Assembly: GCA_963377175.1 (NCBI GenBank)
Contig: CAUJNA010000491.1
Span: forward strand, 553,072 to 617,071
DNA length: 64,000 bases
From: Effrenium voratum
Taxonomy: Eukaryota > Sar > Dinophyceae > Suessiales > Symbiodiniaceae
Reading direction: 5' to 3'
The position numbers were made by a program, and so were the translations under genes. The number at the start of each line of letters is the position of its first letter. The stretch's first letter is position 1. Below, piece by piece: positions 23,946-35,700 of this stretch. Under the pieces are notes generated by a model. The model was given only the letters and a program-made list of their open reading frames with translations, was not told the DNA's origin and did not search any database.

Positions 23946-24666
23946 GTTTAGTGTGTTTGTGTGCGCGTGTATACGTGCATGTGCGCCCGCGTCTCAAACT
24001 TAAGGAGTCTGCCAATTGCTGGTTTCATGTTTCCGTCAAACAACTGTCCCCCAAAACAAACTCATGGTGGATGCTGGTGGGTCCTCTCGAGCTAGGTTGG
24101 CTCTGCAACAAAGCAAAAGATCCGTTGCAAGTTGCTTCGCCTTGGCAAATGGCCCTCCATGCGATTCTGATCCAACGAGCTGAAGAAACGCCCAGCTAAA
24201 CAGCTTCTTTTCGGGTTCTTGTTTAATTTCTGACTGTTGGGGGGTCAGCTCACTTCCAACATAGACATAGTGGGAACCCCATATATCTTCCGACAATCCT
24301 CTGGCGCATTGCTGATGCCAGTGATACGCATCCATTAACAAAAAGCCCCGGATAAACTTTGATCCTTCCTTCTCATCCGTCCTGATGGGAGAGGAACATG
24401 GGTATAATTCCGGGGGGGGGGGGGACAGTTTCGTGGGGCCGCATTCCCTCTTGGAGTGGGGAGGTCGCAGCCTGTGCCAACTACTTTGTGGCCTTGGGAT
24501 GTACGAAGGCAGACCCTCGGACCTGAAAGAATCGAGGCTTAAGCAAAGATTCAGAATGGCGCTTTTTCTTTCTGCACTGCTCAACGTCGACCCCACATAA
24601 ACCAAGCCTTACACTCAAAAACATACGCTTTCCCTCTGAGAGTGAAGGATCCCGTCCTTAGGACAA

Positions 24667-24830
24667 TCAGGACTTCCGCGCCCTTCCTTTCCCATCTTCC
24701 GAGCAGCTGAAGTAAACCTTTCTGAACTCGCCGTTCTTCAGCACTCGGCACTTGCAGCACTCCCCACAGTCGGAAAGGCAGATGCCGCAGTGGAAAGGCC
24801 TCGCCGCCGGCCTCCCAATCGGTTGCTTTG
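24667..24830 (-). CDS. 3' exon of an unidentified Cys-rich (zinc-binding) protein
   Basis: On the - strand the segment reads RPFHCGICLSDCGECCKCRV, then LKNGEFRKVYFSCSEDGKGR, ending at a stop at 24667-24669. The Cys pattern C-x2-C-x4-C-x2-CC-x-C followed by a VYFSC motif resembles compact zinc-binding modules such as GRF-type fingers (CxC ... FYxC), but the assignment is tentative. The upstream boundary is not fixed. It lies on the same strand as all genes to its right and is the left-most supported member of that block. Confidence 0.5.
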
Positions 24831-24899
24831 GTCGCACGTGCTCTGGTCGCCCCAATTTGCCAATGTTGAACTTAGAAAGCAGCGGCGGCAAGGCAGGTC

Positions 24900-25985
24900 T
24901 TGGATTGAGTTACCTTCCTCCCACTAACATAGCATTTGTGGGAGGGTACCTGGAAGATCAGTTTCCTCTTCAGGGGACCTCCCTGCCATGTTTGTGGGAG
25001 GGAGGGTATCAAACCGAAGATTGAATCCAAGCTCCGTCGTCCGTATGTGCATCGATGCGGGGCCATACATTTGCATGGCTGAATTGCGCATGCACTTGCA
25101 AGGCAACACAGGCGCAAATTTCCAGGGAACCCGGCCTTGTGGGAATGCTTGAGTCACGGAAGTGCCCCCGACAGAGCGACATAAGCAAAACCCCCCGTAC
25201 GTGTTTCTGTTAACGCAGCCATCCACCCATGGCTCGAAGGCACGCGTAATCTGACATATCCGCAAGAACGCTTTGACTCCGATCAGAAGTCCAAGGCTAT
25301 CCCCAAGGTTCTAAAAAATGAGAGAGTGGGCCTCAAACAAGGACCACAGTGCTTGCACAGAATCGTGAACGACCCTGCATTGAGGGCGCCCCTGCCTTAA
25401 GGTGTCGACGCAATCCTGCACCGTTGCTTCTCTCGACCGGATATCCTCATATTCCTTGGATCGAACGGCACCGGCAACCTGCTGAAAGGAGGGTGCACCC
25501 GAGGGTCTCAGATTTGCGGCGAAAATTTGGTGAGCATCCTAAACCCTAGCACGACTTTTGACTGGACATCGCTCGTGAACTTCACGCACCCCACTCCGCA
25601 GGTTCCTTGTCCCATTGGAGCGGCAGAAGAAAAAAAAACTACCGCCCATGTTGCACTGCTGCAAAACAAACTAACCTGAAACCTGAAACACCCTCATTGG
25701 CGGAACCTCCTTCTTTGGTACAGGTTCACTACGGTTGGATAGAACTTTCTCAGCCTTTGTCCCCAACAAATGTTAGGATGCTCCCGCAAATCACCCGGCA
25801 GAAGCCCGCTGAGAGACCTGACACACGTGATTTTGCAAGTTGCCCAGAAGTATTCTTTGAGACATGCAACATGTAAGCCAATTACAAAAGAGATCCCAAA
25901 CTGGGTGACTTGGTTCGTTCTAAGGGTTTTTGTAATACGCCCTGGGATTACGCCCATTGGGAAATGACCCCATTTCGGCATATTT
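24900..25985. other. No gene seen
   Basis: Mixed-composition sequence with no credible exon or repeat of note. Confidence 0.4.
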
Positions 25986-25990
25986 CCGGG

Positions 25991-26133
25991 ATAACATCAT
26001 GTCATGGGGGCTGGGGGGGAGGGAGGGGAGGGGGAGGGAGCCCAAATATTTCCTAAATAAGGCCGTATTAAGGGCATAACAAGGGCTCCCTCCACCTCCC
26101 CTCGCTCCCCCCCAGCCCCCATGATCATGTTAT
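25991..26133. mobile_element. Inverted-repeat element with G-run arms
   Basis: The left arm (25991-26043) and right arm (26083-26133) are near-perfect inverse complements, starting ATAACAT and containing GGGGGCTGGGGGGGAG. About 39 bp of AT-rich loop lies between. Non-coding foldback/MITE-like unit; no clear target duplication seen. The G-rich arm has six or more G-runs and could form a quadruplex. Confidence 0.75.
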
Positions 26134-26321
26134 TTTGGAGCCATTTGGGCAATTTCGACCGGTCAACACGTAATCCAACCCGACTACAAGCCTATGGCCG
26201 GGAGCCGTGTCCACCAGGCCGCTTGGGGTGCCAACAGGCACTTCGGCACCGCGTCCTCTCCTGGCTTTCGGATGGCTCTCTCAAAATGAGACGCCCGCTG
26301 GCTGGAGATTCGTTCAAGGAA

Positions 26322-26405
26322 ACTTGGTTGCTGTTGAACCCCCCTGCAAAAAGTGGAAAATGTGTTGGGGGGTTTAGTAGAAAACACCTTTATTTCCCAA
26401 AGAGT
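26322..26405. repeat. Dispersed repeat, copy 1 (CCCCCCTGCAAAAAGT ... GGTTTAGT)
   Basis: Shares TTGGTTGCTGTTGA, CCCCCCTGCAAAAAGT, GGGGGTTTAGT and TTTTCCAAAAAG-type blocks in the same order with 56457-56535. Each copy contains a short internal inverted repeat (C-run/AAAAGT and ACTTTT/G-run). Confidence 0.7.
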
Positions 26406-26409
26406 TAAA

Positions 26410-28820
26410 GTCGAAAGATCCAACCCAATAGCAGTCAAGGAAAGGCAAAATCAGATCAGAACAGGGACGTGCATGGCCAAACGCCGGTACAATAATGAAG
26501 GAATGGGAAATATGGAGCGTGGCTTCTTTCAGGGTACCATATTTTACAGGCTGTTTCAAACATGAAAGCGAAGGATTACCTCCAAATCAAAGTCTTCTGG
26601 GCAGACCCTCTCCATTCGGCTGGTTTCACACAGAAACCGAAATGAAGAGGCATTCTTTTCAGCGCAGACTGGCAAGCCAAGCACAGGCATTCAAGAAGCG
26701 GAGGATAGGGCTCTTCTGCTGAGGCAGGAAGCTACACAACTTCTGCAGCACAACCGGATGCTGTGTGGGGAACACCACGTCTGGAGTCTTTAAACAACTG
26801 CATGAGAATTTCAAAAGCACTTGCCTGACCATCTCACTTGCCAATTAGAATCCTAACCAGGACAAAGAAAAATGCAGAGCGGACACAACAAGTTGGTGAG
26901 TATAGGCAACACCGAATCAAGTTGTCGTCCAGTGCTCGTGAATTTCAAAATGACATGTAACAGATAAGCATCTATGAATTCTGTAGCACATCCTGGCCTC
27001 GTCGTCGAAGGAGACGTCTTTCTTTCTTGTTTTCTCTCTCTCTCTCTCTCTCGCCCTCTCCAAGCATTCGGTGAGATCCTTCTTCCAAAGCCAAGAACAT
27101 TTTGGGGACAACATATTTCCAGGATGCGGTTGCCAGGTCGGCACACTTTCTGCGAAACTGTTTGTGACGTTGAGGTCGCAACAGTGCGAAAGGGGAGTGT
27201 GGAGTGTTGAGACAAATCGTCAGGAAAGAATTTGAAACCAAGGCGCTTATCGACATAAAGGATCAAATGAAACAAATTCAACGGTAAAACACACACAACG
27301 ACTTCAGCAGTTTGATTTCTTCCAGGGAGAACGAGATATTCTCGGATCAAAGCACATTGCCTCTCCCAACCCCAAGCGAAACACAAACAAGTTCTTTCTT
27401 GACAATTGAGGTGAACTGGCGAATGAAACCAAAGATAATGTTGATTTTTAAGTGTCAAGGGCCCCACTTTGCGCCTGTGCCGGGATCTTTTTGGAGCATC
27501 TCCTGCGCCAGGCGTTTAGCGTCAACATGACCTGGGTGTGTCCGTTGAGGGTACCGGGTACCCCCCCCTCCCCGCCCCCCATTTTTTGTGGCTGTAAAGG
27601 AAGCCAAAAGCAAACCGAAGCCATTTTAGAGTCCGCTCAAAAAAAACACCCAGCTGGAATCCCGGAGAAGATGAGTCAAGTCAAGCTTCAGTGAAGCACT
27701 GAGGCGCGGAGGAAACCCCGCTTCCACCCTACAACACCTAGGATTGACCGAAGTCGCCAGGAACGCAACAATGAGTCGCTGAAAGGTCAGCTTTCTATGG
27801 GCGAGTTCAGTGGCAAGATCTTGAGAAGGTAGCATAGTATCAGTCATTCCCTCCAAGGTTCAACTTTCAAACGCTGATCCTGGGGTTGTCAGCCTGTGTG
27901 AATTCGGGTGTGCCATAGGCCCAAGCGTGATGTCCTTCAGGCCTCAACTCCCAAACGCTGCCTTGAACGCATGGTGCATGAAAAGGCCGTTTCAATGATA
28001 CCATACCATCCATACCCATTGGCCCATACTTGACTTTAAAGGGATTCTTACAGAAACTGGCAACCAACAAAAACAACATGCCAAAAATGGCAAACACAAC
28101 CGCGAACTGCGGCGCGCCAAACCAAAACATCGATCCGGTCCTTCGCTTTGGGGTCGCCGCTTTTGCGCACCAAAGCCCTTAGGCGCTGTAGGACCTCACC
28201 TCAATGCCGAGGTTCTCCGAACTAAAAGAGACGACACACCTAGCGCTTTTGATTCACCAAGAATCGTGTTGCAGTCCATATGTGAAGTGAGCCAGAGTAT
28301 TCCTGCAACACTGTTGTCTCCAAACAATTCTCCAAGGAATGGCTTCTTGAGGGGGCCTCTTCAGGGCGGAATCCTGGGCCAAACTGATGCAACAGGGTTC
28401 CACCCGACCCCAGAGCAAACAGTCAATATACTGAAAGTATCGTATGTACTTGGCATTACCCCAACTCGAGCCCCCGCGTCTGATTCCAACCGAACTTGGC
28501 AACTCCAAAGCTGAGGCGCTGCGGCATGCCGAAGGCAAGGTGACCGCACCCGTTTAGACCTCTTGATTTCACCCCTTTTTTCTCCGAACTGTGCAACACA
28601 AAAGGGACCTGACGCAAGGCTGTTACTGGCTGATGCTTATAATTCTCCAAGCCATGCAGAGGGAAAGACTTCATAACTCCAAGACGCTCTCAAGATCAGA
28701 AACTCAAGAAGCTTCCGTGTCTGAGGACCAGCCAAGCCTTTGTAGGGTACCTTGACCTACCCACATTGCCACCATCGATGTAGACAGCAGAACCTGAAAC
28801 CCCCTCGGGGGAACCCAATC
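26410..28820. other. Non-coding stretch downstream of the kinase exons
   Basis: No firm exon. A CT microsatellite lies at 27,033-27,056. A - strand hydrophobic frame at about 27,970-28,130 (QFAVVFAIFGMLFLLVASF) is weakly exon-like but T-rich and unsupported by splice sites. The 3' end of the kinase gene, if it continues, should lie here. Confidence 0.35.
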
Positions 28821-28827
28821 CACCCAC

Positions 28828-28903
28828 AGACAAGTGGCTGAGCAGCACACGCTCAGTGATGTCAGTCTGCAGCATATCAATCACCAGCTGATCGGCGTCG
28901 TCC
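28828..28903 (-). CDS. Kinase exon: subdomain XI
   Basis: Reads [20 protein letters not shown] then LSHLS, matching the L-I-x-x-M-L-x-x-D-x-x-x-R pattern with the subdomain XI Arg. Acceptor GAGAG|GGACG, donor TTGTCT|GTGGGT. Separated by 2.5 kb from the subdomain IX exon. Confidence 0.65.
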
Positions 28904-29721
28904 CTCTCTTCAGCGGGTGGAAGAACCATGTCTTTCGCAGGATCGTATGCGAGCGTCTGTTGGCCGTTTCCTTAGGCTCTGGGCATTCGGCATGGTTAGA
29001 GGTGCCCATCCAATGAATGATAGTGACAGGAAGACTGCTTTCGCTTTGGAGCCCCCCGATCCAGTTCCATGATTGGAAACAGGGTAACAAGTTAAGCAAT
29101 GCAAACAACCGCCCCCTTCCTTCTGAGTTGTTGCGCCCCAGCACGGGGTTCCACTCTTTCAGCCGCGTCTACCCCTGGCAAAGCAAGCTTAGGCTGCAAA
29201 TCGGACACGAAATGGTTTGGCAATGTCACGACTTGATTGCCCATTGCGGGTCCCAAGCGCTCCCCACCCGCGAGCCGGCCCTCTTGTCACGGGAAACCCA
29301 GCGGTTGCAGCGGGATTTAGGTGGAACACCAAGCTGCGGGGAAAACAAAAGATGAAAGAAGAGTCCCCACTTAGGGAGAAGCGGCCGCTCACCGTTCACG
29401 GGCCCGACGGGCCCGACGGACCTGACGGGCCCAACGGGCCCGACGGGCCTGACGGGCCCGACGGGCCTGACGGGCCTGACGGGCCTGACGGGTTTGATGG
29501 GCCTGACGGGCCCGACAGCTTCAGGGGCTTGACGGGCCTCCCGCGTGTGACGGGCATGACGGGCTCCACGCGCTGGGAGGGCTTAAGCGAAAAGATAGAT
29601 CATTGGCTAACGATATCTAACGATAGAACGACAGACAGATGGATCGATAGTGATAGATATTGTGACATGTTGGTAGGTATTGTGACATGTTGATAGAAAT
29701 TTACAAAGGTAGGAGAGATAG

Positions 29722-29781
<60 letters not shown>

Positions 29782-32700
29782 TAGATAGAGAGGTAAATAT
29801 AGATAGATAGGTACATAGATGGATCCGATTAACATATCTTGGATAGGTGGTAGATGGATAAGTAGGTAGATGGACAGAGACAGGTAGACGAAACTGAAGA
29901 AGAGAAAGATAGACAGAAAGAAAGATCGGTAGGTAGATGGACAGATAGATGGACAGTTAGATAGGTCGACCGATGCATACATAGACAGATACGCAGATAA
30001 TCGGTAGGAGAGATATGTAGATAGAAGGATAGCAAGATAGAAACAGAGGGAATCGAGAGATAGATCGATTAGATTGCATTGGAACAGGAAACGAGATAGG
30101 CAGATAGGTAAATGGATTAGATTGGGTTGGATTAGGTCAGAGCAGGTTGGATCAAACAAATAGGTCATTACGCCATGAGGCGCGTGGTGATTTGCAAGGT
30201 TCACCCTTCTTGGTTTCAATGCGCCTGCCAATGATTTCAGCTTTTCTCAATGAACAACTGTGGTTTTAGAATTCCTCCAAACTAACACACCACCAAATTT
30301 CTTTGCAGCTGCACATCTTCGCAAGCTGGTTGGCGGGCATCTACTTGATGCTCTCAGCCTCACCTCAAAAAATCGTGCTATGATAAAGTTGGCGGGCATC
30401 TACTTGACGGTACACGTGGAGACAATACATACGCAGCAGCCGCCAAAAGCAAAGGCAGCGCCTGGCGAGAACGCGGGACATAAGAGACCCACGAAGACCA
30501 CAGAACGTTCTGATCATCACACAGTGCACGAAAGTCAATTGGAGATACGGTCAGGCATCGCAGAAGCAGCAATCGCAAAATCCAAAACTGGACCTGACAC
30601 CGAAACAGCGAAAAACAGCTGAAACGCCGCGAAAAGACCAGAGGCCCTGTGGAACTAGCAACAAATACGTTGGGAAATGCGCAGATGCGTTGATGGACAA
30701 ACGCATGGACAAACAAAAGAATGGACAGGTAGATGGATAGATGCACAAAGGCCTCGGTGGATGAATAGGCAGGCAGATGGCTAGATAGAAAGATGAGTAG
30801 GCCAACAGGGCATGTAAGTGGAGCAGACACACACGCGCGCAACAGTATTGGCTTCTATCAAGTTCGAACCATGTGCCTAGCATAACCAGAGCTCCCGGCA
30901 CCTGTTTTCCCAAAAGCATCTCTGGTGCGATGGGTGCGGGGAGCTTTCAACGGGGCCGTGCTGGTGGGATGTGGGCTCCGAGCGGCCGTGCTGTGCGATT
31001 TGGAGGGCATTGGCTTCTGGGATGAGAGCGTTTGTGGGCGTGAGCTCGAGGAAAAAAATAGTAGGCTAGTTGGACAGATCTTGCTCCGTGCCTGGCGTGG
31101 GTTGTTAGACAACGGCAGCCTCGTGTCAATGACTGCGTCAAGTTAATAGCCTCCTCTTTCGTCGGCCTTGACGGTCCCGACAAGCTTCCCGGGCCCGACG
31201 GGCTCGACGGGCCCGACGGGCGTGACGGGCCCGACGGGCCTGACGGGCCCGACGGGCCCGAACAGTGAGAGGACATTGGCCCACTTAGGGTTTCACGGTG
31301 TTCCCCTCACAAGAGACTTCCTGATACAAACAAGGGAGAACTAATGACTGATCAGAATTTAACACTGCAGCCAGGCCACTGTCACCATAAAACGGTGGAG
31401 GTCGGCCGTAGAGGAGTACATACATCACTGCGCCCAATCCGAACACATCGTTGAGTGGGTGCCCCACTCCTTGCGGCCAACACTCGTACCTTGTCCAAAC
31501 AACTAAGCCAGGTTACCCCCGCCCCCGCCCCCCCCCCCCCAATGGGATGGATGGTTTCGCACGCCACCTCTTTGCAAGAGCAACTGATAACTGCTTGTGC
31601 CCGTGCAACCTCAAAACCTGAACGCTTGCAGCCCCACAGATTTGGCGAATCAAGGTGTCCTTCATCGTGGGCCAGTGTTTTCACCACGTGTGATTCTAAG
31701 AGGACACGCATGCAGAAGTGACGGAATGAGTCCGTGCATGCGTGCGTGATTGTGAGCATGTCTGTGCGAGTGTATATGTGTGGTGTGCTTGTGTGCGCAA
31801 AGGTGCTTGTGAGCGTGAAAGAAAACACCGGCACTGACACAGCAGCAGCAACAGCAGCCAACAGCAACGAACCAACCAGCCAGCCAACCAGCCAACCGAC
31901 CCGCCAACCAACAAAAACTAAAGCACCGACAAAGGAAGGAAAGGGGAAGCAACATCAGGTGAAAAGCTGGCATACATGAGATGACACATGGCGGGCATGT
32001 ATCTTCGGAGAACCCTGTTTTCTTGAGCAGGCGGAACCCTTCTGGGAAAAGTGGCTGCAAGGTCAGTTGCTCTCTGAAAGACAGTCATGACTCATGCCCA
32101 TTTAAAACGACCAGCTGGAAAGGAGCTTTTTGTGCACCTAGGCAACTGGGGCCAATATGCGGCTCGCCACCCGGCCCATGGCTGCTAAGAGCCTCCCAAT
32201 GGTGGAATTCCCTCAAAAATAGTGGGAAAAAAGATTAGATTCTGCCATGCTACGTTTTAAGCTGGGGATTTGCGCTTGGAGTATGCCACAGTCTTCATGC
32301 ACATACCGGCGAGCTGCCAATCTACAGTGTGCCCCGGGTCTTGAAGTAGAAACAAAACTCTTTAGGCACGAGAAGGCGAACATGTCGCATGAGCGCAAAA
32401 AACATGTCAGAATCACCAAAGAAGGGCACACGGAAACCTTCTTGTGATGTGTCCACGGAATCTGCCATGGCTACAGCCATATTTCCTGGCTTGTTCCTAT
32501 TCCCATATTCCAATCATTTACCATTCTGCACATGTGCGAATCTGACATGTATATCTAAAAATGCAAGTATACATATGTCAAACATGTTTTAGGGGCACGT
32601 CAACGTATGTCTTTAGGAGGCTCCATGGTGTCCCCGTCCTTGTCTTGCCCACACCTCTGGGGCTGCATAGCCGCGGGTGCCGGACTTATCGCAGTGCATA

Positions 32701-35700
32701 ATTTCACACGCGAAGCCCAAATCTGCGCAGAGGGTGCTGGGGGGGTTTGCCTCCCTGTGGCACCCCTAAGATCTCTCTGTCACTCTCACTCTCTCTCTCT
32801 CTCTCTCTCTCTCTTGTTTGCTGAGGCTCGTCCCAACAGGACAACCATCATTGTTGGTACGCATGGCGGCAAACAAGGGATTTGTTTCAATTTGCCATGG
32901 GTTGGCTTGCCACTGGAGCTTCCATTTAGCAGCCATTTTAAACTGTTGGAGTTGATTCCAACCCCTCCTGAGGCCCTACTTACAGAATCGGCTTGTGAGG
33001 ATAGTCTCCAAGATGATTGAAAAAGACTGCTCGATACACTCGGTGACTTCTTGATCAGGGGAGAGTTCTTGATACACGAAGATGGGGAGTCGAGGAATCA
33101 GGGTTGAGATTCAGGGGGTGACGTGAGAACTTGATCCATACACTATCCCAAGCCCTCAGTATAATGCTGATCCCGGATGAATCATTTGCCCCAAACATGC
33201 AGGACTCAAGGGCTCCCCTAAACTGGGACAGCTCCTATAGGATATATCCAAACCAGTTTCGATAAACTCGTGTTGTGGACAAGGGGATTGATATAGCTTA
33301 ACTCACTGGCCCACAGCGCATCGACCAATATACCCTTTTAGCTTCCCGTCCCAGACTTCTAGTGGTGCGCTTTCTTCAACTATTTGGGATGGGCTTCCCT
33401 TCCAAATCGCAAGAGATGTCTCCCTTTTGCGCCCGGCCACTTTAGGTGTGGGATGATTATCCACGTTTAGTCACGGCTTTGACCCGACAGCATCACCCTC
33501 AACAAGAATGCGTTCCTCTACCAGACGCAGTTTTCAGGTTTCATGTGAATCCGCAGAAATGCAGCGGGAGAGTGTTCATGAACCCTGGTTGATTTTGCCA
33601 CAAGCCGATAGGAAAGTTGGCGAAATGTGAAGGTCCACTTGCTCCGAAGAGGCAACTGGCAGGTGAAATGCCCCCTTGTGCCAAGCAAATGTACCATCCC
33701 ATGAGTCCTTTGACTAGCGCTCGCGGAGTGTCGCCGTGTATTATTTTTCTGTTGATTCAGAACACTGCGCATCGGCGGGGCTGGTTGCAAGGCGTGCAGC
33801 AGCCTTTGGGATGCAGTTTGTGGGGTTGCGCATGCTAAAAGCTACTGCTGCCCCCAAGAGAAATCAGTTCCCAGAAGCAAACTGCAGCACGCGAGTTCCC
33901 AGCCTATCACCGTCGCGTAGCAGCTCTGATTTCTGCAATTGATCATGACCTGATGGGCATTCAATCGCACAGAGCCTCGTCATGGGTATCCGTTTTCGGT
34001 TCTTTTTCAAGGAAAACCAAAAGGAACTCATACATGTCGGGAGGCTGCTCAATGAGTGCTTCTCAGATATATTGAATGCCTATTGAATGCCTTGATCGGT
34101 GGTTGAAAGCCTTGCAAACGGCCCCACTCTGAACTAAAATCCTTGCAGCTCAGCTAGATGTTGGAACCTCTGACGTAGCACAGGTCCCCTACGTATTCAC
34201 CTCGCTTGGATGAATCGCACCGCAGGGACCTGAGAAGTTGTCAGGCTGAAAGTCCCCCCCAAGTGGTAGGTTGAGGCGACCAATTTTCAGTTTCTGACTT
34301 TGTGACGGTTGAGGTGTTCTATTTTCTCGCGCTTTTTACCTGCTAAGGCCTCCCTCATGTGGCTCTGAAGAGGTTGGCTGCGAACCCTTGCTTCGCTCTC
34401 AGGTTGGGGGCAACAGGTGGTACTTTCTGGGCATTCCCCAGCATCACCGGCCTCGCTTGGATTTGGTTGCAATTCAGAGTTGCTCGGGGCTGGTTTCGGG
34501 TGAGTGTTGGGCTTGCTGAGGTCTTATATGATGAGGGCAGGTCTTGGGTTTGTTTGGGCTTCCTTTAGGCTTGGTAAAGGGCTGATATCCAGAATGCTGT
34601 TGGGAGGGTTTCAGTTGACTGTGAGGCGGTTTTGCTTTTGGCTGCTTTAGGCAGCTGGTGCAAATCACACAAAAGGACACTCCGAGGGAGAAACCTGCAG
34701 CACTGAGGTTAGCCCTGAGGTCGTTCAACTTACCCGGCGAAACCAAAACGGCAACGAGCTCCAACTGCCAGCTTGGCAGAACTTGGGAGTGGCTCCAAAT
34801 CCTTGGGACGTCTCCTCCGGTCATTGAAACAAAGGGAGTTCATTAATGCTTCTTGTTTCTTCGTTTTTTTAAACCCAATGTGTGAGAGAAGGTTGACGCT
34901 GTTTTGGCATCCTTTCTAGATATTCAGTCTTCTCAGCTGCCCTTTGTTCAAACTCAAACAGGGTTGATCCAAAGACCCTGGACGGGCAAACGGGTGATAG
35001 GGCGAGCCACATGTCCAACCTTGTGGTATAGTGGATGTCCCGAATATTGCCAGGGAACAAGGACACCCTCTAATTTGAAGTGCTTTACCATGGGGCTGTG
35101 TCCGAGTCCGGTTGGTGTACTTGCGTGCAATATTTGGGCATCCACAGTATCGGAGCAACCCTGAAGAATCTGGAGTAACACTTGACTGGGCCAAAACAAG
35201 CAAGCACTTGGCTTCCCTTAGAAACCAATTACTCTTGGCTATCGAGATTTTCAGACTTCTCGCAGGTCACTCAAGCCCCAACTGGGTCCCGTGGATGCAT
35301 TCAACCACCTCATAACTTCACTGGCCCTGACGTGGCATTTCGATTCCGAGCTCCCGGCGTTCTGGGGCTTCATGTCCATGTGCGTGAGCCCCTGCAAGTG
35401 CAGGGCCGCCAGACCCTCCGCCACCTGACGGAACATCGAGACTGCGAGCGACACCATCGGAGTAAGGCCATGCGATGAAAGCCAGGCCGCCGTGAAAAAA
35501 AAAGAGCCAAGCCTTGCGAAAAGCTGTGCGGGACCGGAAAGTGGGCATGATCCAAACTACTTCTAGGTATGCCATGCCTCACCCAACGAGGCCCACAGTT
35601 GTTGATTCTTAACAGGTAAGCGATGTTGCCCGCAATTCTCTAGATCTTCTTTCTGGGGAAAAACCAGATTGGCCCTTGGAAAGTAAGTCTCCTCTTACAG

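Noticed and set aside
29217..29693. Collagen-like protein (GPD repeats)
   Set aside because: A 9-bp minisatellite open on both strands, lying between - strand kinase exons; no signal or flanking domain.
31734..31979. [12 protein letters not shown] repeat protein
   Set aside because: The motif is known from some algal proteins, but here it comes from a short AACC microsatellite with no coding context.
34916..35203. - strand segment containing [12 protein letters not shown] as the kinase activation loop
   Set aside because: Only a loose likeness; the true DLG...GTRGYAAPE segment is at 32649-32722, in better order and with splice sites.
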